A stretch of DNA of 64,000 nt from Rivularia sp. PCC 7116 (lineage in GTDB: Bacteria > Cyanobacteriota > Cyanobacteriia > Cyanobacteriales > Nostocaceae), in contig NC_019678.1 of assembly GCF_000316665.1 (NCBI RefSeq), positions 3,224,001 through 3,288,000 on the forward strand, in the 5' to 3' direction. Shown in pieces: positions 20,019-28,140 of the stretch. Within the stretch, counting starts at the first letter, position 1; the number at the start of each line of letters is the position of its first letter. The position numbers were made by a program, and so were the translations under genes. The notes beneath the pieces are model-generated. The model was given only the letters and a program-made list of their open reading frames with translations, did no database searches and was not told where the DNA came from.

Positions 20019-20813
20019 TTGAAGACACAAATTCACCCAACTGCTGTAATTCATCCTAAAGCGCAATTACATCCAACTGTTGAAGTTGGTGCTTACGCTA
20101 CGATTGAGGGAGACGTAAAAGTCGGTCCCCAGACGATTATTGGTTCTCATGTTGTCCTTCAAGGACCTGTGGAAATCGGAGCGCGAAATCGAATTTTTTC
20201 TGGTGCGGTTATTGGTTCCGAACCTCAAGATTTAAAGTTTGCTGGGGAATTTAGCAAGGTCAAGATTGGCGACAATAACAGTATTCGGGAATACGTTACT
20301 ATCAACCGTGCTACTGGTGAAGGCGAGGAAACTCGTATTGGCAACGGAAATTTGCTAATGGCTTACGTTCATATAGGTCATAACTGCGTTTTAGAAGATT
20401 CTGTAGTCATCGCTAACTCAGTGGCGTTAGCAGGTCATGTATATATAGAGTCACTTGCAAGACTAAGTGGAGTTTTAGGCGTTCATCAGTTCGTACATAT
20501 TGGCAGACGAGCAATGGTTGGTGGTATGGCACGTATTGATAGAGATGTGCCACCATATATGTTGGTAGAAGGAAATCCCGCACGCATTCGTACTCTTAAT
20601 CTGGTTGGACTAAAACGTGCCGGTTTTTCCACTGAAGAGTTGCAAACCCTCAAAAAAGCTTTCCGTATTCTCTATCGCTCCGAAATAACATTCAAAGAAG
20701 CTATAGAAAAATTAGAATTCTTAAGCGATAACGAACATTTAAAACATTTACGTCGCTTTTTACTACTTTCTCAAATGCCCGGAAGACGTGGTTTAATTCC
20801 TGGTAGAGAATAG
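20019..20813 (+). CDS. lpxA: UDP-N-acetylglucosamine acyltransferase
   Basis: Transfers a 3-hydroxyacyl chain to UDP-GlcNAc, the first lipid A step. The protein is a left-handed beta helix of hexapeptide repeats. The catalytic His is expected in the block AYVHIGHNCVLED. The N-terminus KTQIHPTAVIHPKAQLHPTV matches homologs, which makes TTG 20019 the likely start: it has a ctggag site about 9 nt upstream and gives 264 residues, close to the E. coli length. The alternative ATG 19956 adds 21 residues rich in Cys/Ser with no homolog-like pattern. The C-terminal helical part is complete. Confidence 0.93.
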   Translation: MKTQIHPTAVIHPKAQLHPTVEVGAYATIEGDVKVGPQTIIGSHVVLQGPVEIGARNRIFSGAVIGSEPQDLKFAGEFSKVKIGDNNSIREYVTINRATGEGEETRIGNGNLLMAYVHIGHNCVLEDSVVIANSVALAGHVYIESLARLSGVLGVHQFVHIGRRAMVGGMARIDRDVPPYMLVEGNPARIRTLNLVGLKRAGFSTEELQTLKKAFRILYRSEITFKEAIEKLEFLSDNEHLKHLRRFLLLSQMPGRRGLIPGRE

Positions 20814-21117
20814 GGGATGGGGCATAGGGCATAGTAAATAGTTACGAATTACAAGTAATAAATAGTGATACCAATTCTGTATGAGGTTACGCTGAATCGC
20901 TCTGTGCCTGGAAGGCTGGAGCTACTAATACAAAGCCAACCTACGTTGGCTAAATATGGCACATCTTTATCAAGAGATGGTATTAGTAACAGGTAGCGAG
21001 TAGAAATATTTTTCATAGAGAGCGAGACGCTCCTACTACAATATTCATAACTTTTTATATATGCTTAATGTCCAATGCCCAATGCCCAATGACCAATTCC
21101 CTATGCCCAAATTTTAG
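20814..21117. other. Gene-free spacer lpxA-lpxB with repeats
   Basis: 304 bp without a gene. It holds the 7-4-7 palindromic repeat (20934-20951) and a gagcg/cgctc hairpin (21022-21034) next to ctactaca. Heptamer repeats of the caatgcc type run about 21065-21110, up to the lpxB start. Transcription of lpxB may read through from lpxA or start here. Confidence 0.6.
20934..20951. repeat. Palindromic mini-repeat, copy A (7-4-7)
   Basis: agccaac-ctac-gttggct, a perfect 7-bp stem with 4-nt loop. Its flanks (agg.tgg.gctac.aa.acaa on the left, ata on the right) match those of a second copy at 23442-23459, although the stem bases differ in compensating pairs. This indicates a dispersed repeat whose hairpin is conserved. 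Confidence 0.65.
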
Positions 21118-22281
21118 ATGCGAATATTTATTAGTACTGGCGAAGTGTCAGGCGATTTACAAGGTTCACTATTAGTAACTGCGCTTAAAAATCAAGCCAC
21201 TGCAATAGGATTGGAATTAGAAATTGTGGCTTTAGGTGGCGATAAGATGGCTGCTGCTGGGGCAACTTTAATCGCAAATACTACTTCTATTGGTTCAGTT
21301 GGGATTTTAGAAGCTGTACCTTTTATATTGCCAACTTTAAAAATACAGCGAAAAGCTATTGCTTTTTTAGAAGAGAATCCACCCGATTTAGTCGTATTTA
21401 TTGACTATATGGGGGGAAATTTGCCGATGGGCAAATATATTCGTCGTAATATGCCCGACGTACCTACGGTTTATTATATTGCACCTCAAGTTTGGGTGAC
21501 TTCCATCGGAGAAAAAGACACGGAACAATTAATAAAAATTAGCGATAAAATACTAGCTATATTTCCCGAAGAAGCTCGTTATTTTCAAAATAAAGGTGCT
21601 GATGCAACTTGGGTAGGACATCCTCTAGTGGATAGAATGCAAAGCTTTCCTAATAGAGAAGCAGCGCGTGCAGAATTAGGAATAGCCGACGATGTAACTT
21701 GTATTGCACTTTTACCCGCTTCTCGTTCCCAAGAAATAAAACATCTGATACCCGTAATGTTTGAAGCAGCACGGGAAATTCAAACAAAAATGCCAGATGT
21801 ACATTTTTGGATTCCTTTATCTTTGGAAACATATAGAGAAGAAATAGAAAAACAAATACAAAAGTATCAACTAAAAGCAACCGTTGTATCCAGTCAACAA
21901 AAAGAAGTATTAGCAGCTGCGGATTTAGCGATCGCTAAATCAGGTACGGTTAACTTGGAATTAGCATTGTTGAATGTACCGCAAGTGGTTTTATATCGTT
22001 TGAATCCCTTTACCTATTGGGTTGGTAAAAATATACTCAAAATAAAAATTTCCTACGCCTCCCCACCAAATTTGTTAGTAATGCGGGAAATCGTACCAGA
22101 ATTCATTCAAGAAACAGCTACATCCGAGAACATTGTGAAAGCTGCAATGGAATTTTTATTAAACGAACAGCGACAACAGCAAATGAAAGCTGATTATCTA
22201 GAAATGCAGCAGTTTGTTGGAGAAATTGGAGTTTGCCAAAGAACTGCGGAAGAAATCTTAAAGTTGAGAGTTAAGAGTTAG
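21118..22281 (+). CDS. lpxB: Lipid-A-disaccharide synthase
   Basis: A GT19 glycosyltransferase joining lipid X and UDP-diacylglucosamine to the lipid A disaccharide at the inner face of the cytoplasmic membrane. 387 residues, usual length. Signatures: RIFISTGEVSGDLQGSLLV at the N-terminus, the YYIAPQVWV block, PASRSQEIKHLIPVM, and the AKSGTVNLELALLNVPQVV loop for nucleotide-sugar binding. It ends the outer-membrane cluster; heptamer repeats begin at its stop codon and a convergent aldo/keto reductase lies beyond. Confidence 0.96.
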   Translation: MRIFISTGEVSGDLQGSLLVTALKNQATAIGLELEIVALGGDKMAAAGATLIANTTSIGSVGILEAVPFILPTLKIQRKAIAFLEENPPDLVVFIDYMGGNLPMGKYIRRNMPDVPTVYYIAPQVWVTSIGEKDTEQLIKISDKILAIFPEEARYFQNKGADATWVGHPLVDRMQSFPNREAARAELGIADDVTCIALLPASRSQEIKHLIPVMFEAAREIQTKMPDVHFWIPLSLETYREEIEKQIQKYQLKATVVSSQQKEVLAAADLAIAKSGTVNLELALLNVPQVVLYRLNPFTYWVGKNILKIKISYASPPNLLVMREIVPEFIQETATSENIVKAAMEFLLNEQRQQQMKADYLEMQQFVGEIGVCQRTAEEILKLRVKS

Positions 22282-22308
22282 GAGTTAGGAGTTAGGAGTT
22301 AGGAGTTA
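22266..22308. repeat. Tandem heptamer repeat at the lpxB 3' end
   Basis: About six units of gagttag/gagttaa overlap the last codons of lpxB and continue past its stop. The last residues of LpxB (LRVKS) are therefore encoded by, or next to, repeat sequence. Confidence 0.75.
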
Positions 22309-22319
22309 AAAATAATTTA

Positions 22320-22368
22320 TTCTCCTTCTTCTCCCTCTTCTCCCCCTTCTTCCCCCTCTCCCCCCTCT
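22320..22368. repeat. 49-nt pure pyrimidine tract
   Basis: An unbroken run of C and T, mostly ctt/ccc units, lies between the convergent lpxB and aldo/keto reductase genes. The complementary strand is all purine. Such tracts can form triplex (H-DNA) structures and may block convergent transcription. Confidence 0.7.
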
Positions 22369-22373
22369 ATTCT

Positions 22374-23339
22374 TCATGTCCAAGCCCGGAAAAAGTTACC
22401 ATCTTCCCAAATTCCAGCGACTTGCTTTTCGATTGCGGCTAATTCTTTATCGTTCAATTTCTGGAAACTTCTTGCTACATTAACGTTTTCTTCTAATTGT
22501 TTGATGTTCTCAGCAGCAACTATGCAGCAATGTACTCCCGGTTGAGATAAGCTATATCCTAAAGCTTGATTCATCCCTGACAATCCACCAGGTTTGAATA
22601 AACGACCGTAAGCTGGTACTTTCATGGCAATTACGCCGACATTTTTCTCTCGCGCTACTGGTAAAACTACGGGAAGAAAAGGACGAGGATGATATTTGTC
22701 AGCAGCGTTTACGGGAATTAAGGTAGTGTCGAAAGGATAACGACGCAACCCGTCAGCAATGATATCAGGTTCGTGATGTCCGGTAATTCCTGCAAATCTA
22801 ATCAGCTTTTGTTGTTTGGCTTCTTCTATAGCTTTGACTGCTCCGGAATTAGAAAATATCGTATCAAGTTCTTCTGAGAAGGAAACGTGATGCAATTGCC
22901 ACAAATCAAGGTAATCTACATTTAATCTTTTTAAACTTTTTTCTAATTCTCTCCAAGCACCGTCTCTATCTCTAGCTGCTGTTTTACTGGCTAAAAAGAT
23001 TTTTTTTCGATGCGGTGGCAGTACTTTCCCCATGTAATCTTCACTGGGACCGTAACTTGCAGCAGTATCAAAATAACGAATACCAAGTTGCAATGCTTTT
23101 TCAATCTGTTCTACAGCTTCTCGTTCCCCTTCATTCCGAGATAGCGGTGTTTGTCCAGCGCCACCCAAACCGAATATAGGAAGTTTTACACCTGTTTTGC
23201 CCAGAATTTGTTCTGGCATTTTTGCAGGTGGTGCAGCATTGCTAGCAGTATTTTTCTGTAAAGAGTTGCATCCAACAATACCGCCAGCTACAGCCGCACT
23301 AGTAATTAAAAATTCACGCCGCGTTTTTTTGTCTGACAT
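22374..23339 (-). CDS. Aldo/keto reductase with Tat signal and lipobox-like site
   Basis: 321 residues. The N-terminus TRREFLITSAAVAGGIVGC has a twin-arginine motif, a hydrophobic stretch and an IVGC lipobox-like end, suggesting export by Tat and lipid anchoring on Cys24. Residues ~40-315 form an aldo/keto reductase barrel with the catalytic set Asp (RYFDTAASYG), Tyr (ASYG), Lys (FLASKTA) and His (LWQLHH). It is an NADPH-type oxidoreductase of unknown substrate. Exported members of this fold are uncommon but known; cofactor supply outside the cytoplasm then implies folding before export. No operon partner: the next gene upstream is a GTPase 168 bp away. Confidence 0.88.
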   Translation of the reverse strand: MSDKKTRREFLITSAAVAGGIVGCNSLQKNTASNAAPPAKMPEQILGKTGVKLPIFGLGGAGQTPLSRNEGEREAVEQIEKALQLGIRYFDTAASYGPSEDYMGKVLPPHRKKIFLASKTAARDRDGAWRELEKSLKRLNVDYLDLWQLHHVSFSEELDTIFSNSGAVKAIEEAKQQKLIRFAGITGHHEPDIIADGLRRYPFDTTLIPVNAADKYHPRPFLPVVLPVAREKNVGVIAMKVPAYGRLFKPGGLSGMNQALGYSLSQPGVHCCIVAAENIKQLEENVNVARSFQKLNDKELAAIEKQVAGIWEDGNFFRAWT

Positions 23340-23441
23340 GATTGAGGGTGAAATTACTTGGTTTATATTATTTTAGCGAGGGGAGAAGATAATGGATACA
23401 AAAATTGCCCTCACCCTCGAAGGGTGGGGCTACAAAAACAA

Positions 23442-23459
23442 AGCCTGCCTCCGCAGGCT
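23442..23459. repeat. Palindromic mini-repeat, copy B (7-4-7)
   Basis: agcctgc-ctcc-gcaggct. It has the same hairpin geometry and the same flanks (gctac.aa.acaa / ata) as the copy at 20934-20951, with different but paired stem bases. It lies in the 168-bp spacer between the reductase and the LeoA-like GTPase and may stop transcripts of the GTPase unit. Confidence 0.65.
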
Positions 23460-23507
23460 ATATAATAATATTTACCCAACATATGTTGGATTTTATTTTT
23501 CACTAAA

Positions 23508-25271
23508 CTACATTTTTCTCGCTGCGGAATCTGCTGTTGCTTGAGTTATATAACGAATAATTACATCAAAGTTATGACGAATTTCTAAAAGTTGTTTTAC
23601 TGAAGTATTTGAATTAGCAATAGCTTGTGCTTCTTGTTGGCGTGCAGCGATTATTTGTTTTTCAATCTCGCCGTAAACCTGTTGTTCAAATTCCCATAAT
23701 TGTAATTCAATTTTATTTTCTAAGTCTTTACCTATTTTTTGAAATTTACTTGTAATCTCGCACCGAACATCAGCTATTTGCTTTTCTCGATCCTGTTCCT
23801 TATGCATTTGGTGACAATCTATTCCAATTGATATAATTGCTAAAGCTGGACCTAAAAACATAGCTGCATTACCAATACCTTTGGCGATACCAACAGCTTG
23901 CCAAGGTTGAAATTTGAAGCCGACAAATTTTCCTACAGCTAAAACAGTTTGATGTAAACTACTTCCGGCTACATTCATAGAAGTAAGAAAACCTTTTCCA
24001 GCAATATTTGCAGAATTACTAGTTGCAAACGTGTTTAACTGTACTCCTGCTGTTTCACCAATTTGTTTGAGACAATCAACTTGTTCTTGAAGTCGTTGTG
24101 TATTTGAACTAGAAGCTACATTTTCAGCAGATACATTTTCAGCTTTTTCTAAACAAGCTATAAAAGCTTGAACTAAATTTCCTTGCAATACTTCCGCAAC
24201 TTCTTCTCGAATATCTTCTACTGCTGAATTTACATAATTTTGTAGTTTTTTTTCTGCTTTTTCATATTGTTCCTGAACATTTATTTCCGTTTGTTTATTA
24301 AGTTTTTCAAAATCTTGTTCGGTGCCAACAGCAGAAGCTAAACAAAAGCCTTCTTTGGCAATTGCAGCGGACATTTCTAAGGCTATACTCTTAACTATTG
24401 TTCGTAGGCGATCGCGTTCTTTTCTTACTGTTCGAGATAATCGTGTTAGAACTTCTAAAAAAGCTGAATCTTCGGTAGAATTTCGCGTCAAACTTAACTG
24501 AGCTTCATCAACCAAACTCAATGCAATTCGGACTGGTGTATCGAATCTTGCCAATGCTGCACGTTTTTCTACAAAATTATTCAGCGCAGCAATAAAAGTT
24601 TGAAAGCGGCTAATTTCAATCAGAAACTCTTCGTCTTCGTCTACACCTTCGCAATAATCTTTAGCATCAATAAAACAGGTGGGAAACTCTTCTAAACTAT
24701 AGGGTTTGATTGCTTCGGCTAAACTTTGACGATAGTTAGCTATTTTTTGTGCTTCTTCACCAGCTTCATCAGACATTTTATTGATGACAAGCATCATTTT
24801 CCACCGATAACCTTTTTCATAAGCTAGTTTTTTAAAGTTTTCTACTGTCACTGAATCAAAAAGCATATAGGTGAGACAGAAAACCAGTAAATCAGCTTTA
24901 TTAATAGCTTCATAAGTTATTTCATCGTGGTCTTTTCTGTCTGTAAATAGTCCCGGTGTATCGATAATATTAATCCCATTCCAGTCATAATTAGCAGTTT
25001 TATCGGTAGCAATATCGGAATCAATACGAATATCGCGTTTTCCGGTGAGAGCAGAAATTGTGGTAGATTTACCAGCATTATATTGACCGATAAAAGCAAC
25101 TGTAAGAATTCCTTTCTCTTTATGTTCTTTTAATTGTTCTTTCAGTTTTTGACGAATAGTTGTAAGTTCGGGATGATTCGCTTGAGCTAGTAATTCATCA
25201 AATTTTATGCAAGTTTTTTTGAATTTAGCTCCTACAGCAGCAGCGTCAAAGGAAGTTTTATTTTGATTCAT
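23508..25271 (-). CDS. Dynamin-like GTPase (LeoA-type)
   Basis: 587 residues. GTPase motifs are complete: G1 GQYNAGKST (62-70), switch Thr in IATDKTAN, G3 DTPG (104-107) and G4 NKMS (164-167). A long helical region follows with coiled-coil stretches. Near residues 430-490 lies a mostly hydrophobic block (FKFQPWQAVGIAKGIGNAAM, then GPALAIISIGID) of the kind found in LeoA-type bacterial dynamins, thought to contact membranes. Start ATG 25271 has an aggag site 9 nt upstream. It follows the TerB-GTPase gene by 121 nt on the same strand, so the two probably form a pair. LeoA relatives act in vesicle release or membrane remodelling; the role here is inference. Confidence 0.85.
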   Translation of the reverse strand: MNQNKTSFDAAAVGAKFKKTCIKFDELLAQANHPELTTIRQKLKEQLKEHKEKGILTVAFIGQYNAGKSTTISALTGKRDIRIDSDIATDKTANYDWNGINIIDTPGLFTDRKDHDEITYEAINKADLLVFCLTYMLFDSVTVENFKKLAYEKGYRWKMMLVINKMSDEAGEEAQKIANYRQSLAEAIKPYSLEEFPTCFIDAKDYCEGVDEDEEFLIEISRFQTFIAALNNFVEKRAALARFDTPVRIALSLVDEAQLSLTRNSTEDSAFLEVLTRLSRTVRKERDRLRTIVKSIALEMSAAIAKEGFCLASAVGTEQDFEKLNKQTEINVQEQYEKAEKKLQNYVNSAVEDIREEVAEVLQGNLVQAFIACLEKAENVSAENVASSSNTQRLQEQVDCLKQIGETAGVQLNTFATSNSANIAGKGFLTSMNVAGSSLHQTVLAVGKFVGFKFQPWQAVGIAKGIGNAAMFLGPALAIISIGIDCHQMHKEQDREKQIADVRCEITSKFQKIGKDLENKIELQLWEFEQQVYGEIEKQIIAARQQEAQAIANSNTSVKQLLEIRHNFDVIIRYITQATADSAARKM

Positions 25272-25392
25272 TTTGGTTAACTCCTGTTTGTCAAAGATTT
25301 AGTTAAATAAGTGTCGTTGGACAAATAGATGATGAAATAACGCCTGAAACTATTAATAATTTCTTCGCAACATAACTAAATAAATAGACAAT

Positions 25393-26619
25393 TTAGTAAC
25401 GCCACAAAGATTTATATCTTTTATCGATGCTAACTATATTTGTTTCTTTTATGGGTTTTAAATCAATAGGATTTATCGAAACATCCTCTTGCAAAACTAG
25501 CTTAATTTCTTCTGGAGATTTATTTAAATTAATCTCAGATTTGGTCTGAATGCTCATAGTTTTCCCAAAATCACGTTTTACTTTAGCAATAGTTTTAATA
25601 ATGGAACTATCATTTAATGGTTCATATTTACCGAGACACCAATCAATGATTCGTTTAGCATAAGCGCGATTAAGATAATTAGCATTGTTATCGAGTTTTG
25701 TTTTTGCTGTATTAAGCTCTTTTGTAATTCCTTTTAATCCTGTAATTAACTCCTCAAAGTAATTGTTGATACTATTTGCAACGCTATTAGAATATTTTGT
25801 AAATTCTTGTTCAGCCTGTTGAAGAGTTTCATATTTGTAATCATCAAGTTGACTTCTTAAGGAATCCTCAATTATTTGAGCCGCTTCTCTTTGCTTCTCC
25901 TCTTTCGATTTCAAGAAATTAGCAATCAAGCCAATAACTCCACCTACAATTCCAACAGCAATACCAATAGGATTAAAGAAAAATAAAACAGCACCTGCTA
26001 AACCAATAATACTTCCACTAATTCGTAAGAAATTTTTAAGACTAATAGAATCTTGCTGATTAAATTTAAAATTACCACCTGTTAATTGAAAAAGTAACTG
26101 TAATTCATTTCCAACTTCCTCAAGTATTTCTTGAATTTCTGTCTTAATTTTTTCGCTACTTGCTTGGGGAACATTTTTAAGACGCTCCTCAAACTTGAGA
26201 GATTTAACTTTTTTCTGCCAATTTTTATTTAATTTATTCTTATCAGAATCCCAATTATCTCGTGAAAATTGAGGAATTGCATTGGAAGCTTCTTGAAAAA
26301 TAGCCTGAATTTCTGAAACTAAATAATCACGATTATGATTTGCTGCTTTGTCAATATCTTTCTTAACAGTTTTCTGCTTGTTTTTAAGAGTTTCTATCAA
26401 CTGTTGATAGATTTGTATTTGCTGCGTTACCCATTTATCTGGTTTCTCAATTGTACCTACAGTTGAACCAAGTAGAGTTTGAGAGCGTCTAATAGTTCCA
26501 TTTTCAACTAAAGACACTCGAATTGAATCTAGAAAATCTTGCATTCGGCTAGCTTTAAACAGCTTTTCTTTATTCTGCTGATGCTCTTCTTCGCGAGAAA
26601 GTTGAGCGGCAAGCAGCAT
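25393..26619 (-). CDS. C-terminal fragment of the TerB-GTPase protein (stalk and membrane part)
   Basis: 408 residues from the first ATG after the in-frame stop. It has no GTPase motifs. Coiled-coil helices (QQIQIYQQLIETLKNKQK) come before a two-helix hydrophobic hairpin (about residues 195-235, RISGSIIGLAGAVLFFFNP then GIVGGVIGLIANFL), which is the likely membrane paddle. More helices follow. ATG 26619 (MLLAAQLSREE) lies inside conserved sequence and has no Shine-Dalgarno site, so independent translation is doubtful. The TTTTTTTTAAAA stop context just upstream suggests this is the tail of the upstream gene. Confidence 0.6.
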   Translation of the reverse strand: MLLAAQLSREEEHQQNKEKLFKASRMQDFLDSIRVSLVENGTIRRSQTLLGSTVGTIEKPDKWVTQQIQIYQQLIETLKNKQKTVKKDIDKAANHNRDYLVSEIQAIFQEASNAIPQFSRDNWDSDKNKLNKNWQKKVKSLKFEERLKNVPQASSEKIKTEIQEILEEVGNELQLLFQLTGGNFKFNQQDSISLKNFLRISGSIIGLAGAVLFFFNPIGIAVGIVGGVIGLIANFLKSKEEKQREAAQIIEDSLRSQLDDYKYETLQQAEQEFTKYSNSVANSINNYFEELITGLKGITKELNTAKTKLDNNANYLNRAYAKRIIDWCLGKYEPLNDSSIIKTIAKVKRDFGKTMSIQTKSEINLNKSPEEIKLVLQEDVSINPIDLKPIKETNIVSIDKRYKSLWRY

Positions 26620-26736
26620 TACTGGAATAATATCAAAGTAATCATTACCGTAATATTGTTTTGCATAACGCCGAATGCGTTCAATATGTCCAGATAAATC
26701 ATTTTTACCTGTTTTATTAAATGGTTTATCTGGGTT

Positions 26737-27837
26737 TTAAAAAAAATACTCTAAACGTCGAGTGTCGCGTAAATTCTTCTTGACATTGAGTAAAATAATT
26801 AGCGGTTTTGCTTTCTCTTTTAATATTTTTAAAAATTCAAATTCAGTTTCTTGTACGCTATCGTTTGTTAAGAGATAACAAATAACATCAGATTCTTCGA
26901 TAACAGTTTGAGCTATTTCTTCGTCAGTTTTACCACCAGGGGCACCAATACCGGGAGTATCAATAATCCGAATATTTTTCCACTCATAAACTCGATTAAG
27001 ACGAGTAGTACGCTGTTTACCTACACCTATCGCATCCCAGCCACCACCTGTAACAATAGCGTGGAGAGTACTTTTTCCAGCCTTGGTTTTACCTATGAAA
27101 GCAATACTAAAATGATTGAGAGCGCGTTGTTTTGCTGCAAGTGACTCCCTTACGCTTTCAATTTCTTTTTTTATTCCTACCGTAAGAGATTGTCTTGTAT
27201 TTTCAAGTTGATTTGCTACTTCAGTGGCTGTTTCGGCTTTATTTTTTGATTTATTTCTACAATTGACTATTTCTAATTGTTGTTGAATACCTTTTTCTAA
27301 ATATTGCAGAGCTAAATCAGTTTTTTCAAGAATAGGAAGTGCAAACTGATAATCTTCAGCAGCAACATTAGCACACAATTGAATAGCATCATCATATTCG
27401 TCACCGAAAACGGGTTCCAGTTGTTTTGTTTCCTCTTTATCACCAATTTGAAATGTACTAGAACTTTCTGCTTCTTCAATAAGCCGCTCAATTTTTTGTT
27501 TGTTCCAAATATCTGCGACTAAATCAACTATTTTACGCTCCAATAGTGAAATGGAACCGCCAATTTTGGCAATAGCAAGCATTTGTCGCATTGCTTCATT
27601 TTGCTCCCTAGGGGGAATTTTACTTGCTACATCCTCTACTGTTAGTGAGTTTTCGTCTTGAGCAAGAATTTTCTCCATTTCTTCTATAGTGCGTTTTCCC
27701 ATGCTGCTCTGTTGTGCTAATTCATGCAGAGCTTGAGCTTCTTTGTTATGTATTTGTCCATCTGCACAGACTATGTGGGGAAGGAGTAAAAACGAATAAT
27801 TTATGATTTCGTCAGCGTTTGAACTTTCTTGAGTCAT
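26737..27837 (-). CDS. N-terminal fragment: TerB-like domain plus GTPase domain
   Basis: 366 residues. Residues ~15-120 (LLLPHIVCADGQIHNKEAQA) resemble the all-helical TerB fold of tellurite-resistance proteins. The GTPase domain starts near 240: G1 GKTKAGKST (249-257), switch Thr in KQRTTRL, G3 DTPG (293-296), and a non-standard G4 NVKK (351-354) in place of NKxD. The frame stops at TAA 26739-26737, before the last strands of the GTPase fold and all of the stalk, so the fragment alone is unlikely to fold fully. Together with the following LeoA-like gene it forms a tandem GTPase locus. Confidence 0.7.
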   Translation of the reverse strand: MTQESSNADEIINYSFLLLPHIVCADGQIHNKEAQALHELAQQSSMGKRTIEEMEKILAQDENSLTVEDVASKIPPREQNEAMRQMLAIAKIGGSISLLERKIVDLVADIWNKQKIERLIEEAESSSTFQIGDKEETKQLEPVFGDEYDDAIQLCANVAAEDYQFALPILEKTDLALQYLEKGIQQQLEIVNCRNKSKNKAETATEVANQLENTRQSLTVGIKKEIESVRESLAAKQRALNHFSIAFIGKTKAGKSTLHAIVTGGGWDAIGVGKQRTTRLNRVYEWKNIRIIDTPGIGAPGGKTDEEIAQTVIEESDVICYLLTNDSVQETEFEFLKILKEKAKPLIILLNVKKNLRDTRRLEYFF

Positions 27838-28014
27838 ATGTATTCTTTATTGAATGTTGAATTGAAACAAAACTATAGATAATGAGTTAACTTGAATTTT
27901 TCCTACTTTCTAGATGTGAGGTTTATCTTCCCATCTGCTATTTTTATAATTTATAATTATTCTTTTGTCTCACCAGCAATACCTATGAAGATATTAAAAT
28001 GAATGATTTTCCTA

Positions 28015-28140
28015 TATAGCCCTTTTCGGTTGAGCGTAATACACTCGGCAAACCTCACCCCGCCTCCGGCACCCCTCTCCTTGTCAAGGAGAGGGGAAGG
28101 GGGTAGTTTCGTGTATTTCATCCAACTGAAAACCACTATA
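28015..28140. repeat. 126-bp MITE-like element with terminal inverted repeats
   Basis: The ends tatag and ctata start imperfect inverted repeats of about 30 bp (ttttcggttgagcgtaatac on the left, the complement of gtatttcatccaactgaaaa on the right). The centre is a strong hairpin (ctctcctt/aaggagag) flanked by ccccgcc and gggggt, the CCTCACCCC-type repeat common in cyanobacteria. It has no transposase. The 84-codon frame across it (28003-28257) is an accident of the repeat. Confidence 0.7.

Larger units (their letters stand above)
25393..27837 (-). pseudogene. TerB-domain dynamin-like GTPase gene interrupted by one in-frame TAA
   Basis: The N-terminal frame (27837 to 26737) and the C-terminal frame (26619 to 25393) are in the same register, and the 39 codons between them are open apart from the single TAA at 26739-26737. 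Read through, the product would be 814 residues: TerB-like domain, GTPase domain, helical stalk, hydrophobic hairpin and C-terminal helices. The join reads RRLEYFF-stop-NPDKPFNKTGK, and the segment after it (IIPVMLLAAQLSREEE) looks like ordinary conserved protein. The stop falls at the border of eight T and four A; a T-to-A change would give Lys. True nonsense mutation, sequencing error and readthrough cannot be told apart here. Confidence 0.75.

Noticed and set aside
26737-26750. Programmed frameshift at the T8 run of the TerB-GTPase gene
   Set aside because: The upstream and downstream frames are identical, so a +1 or -1 shift would not join them; only stop readthrough or a base change would.
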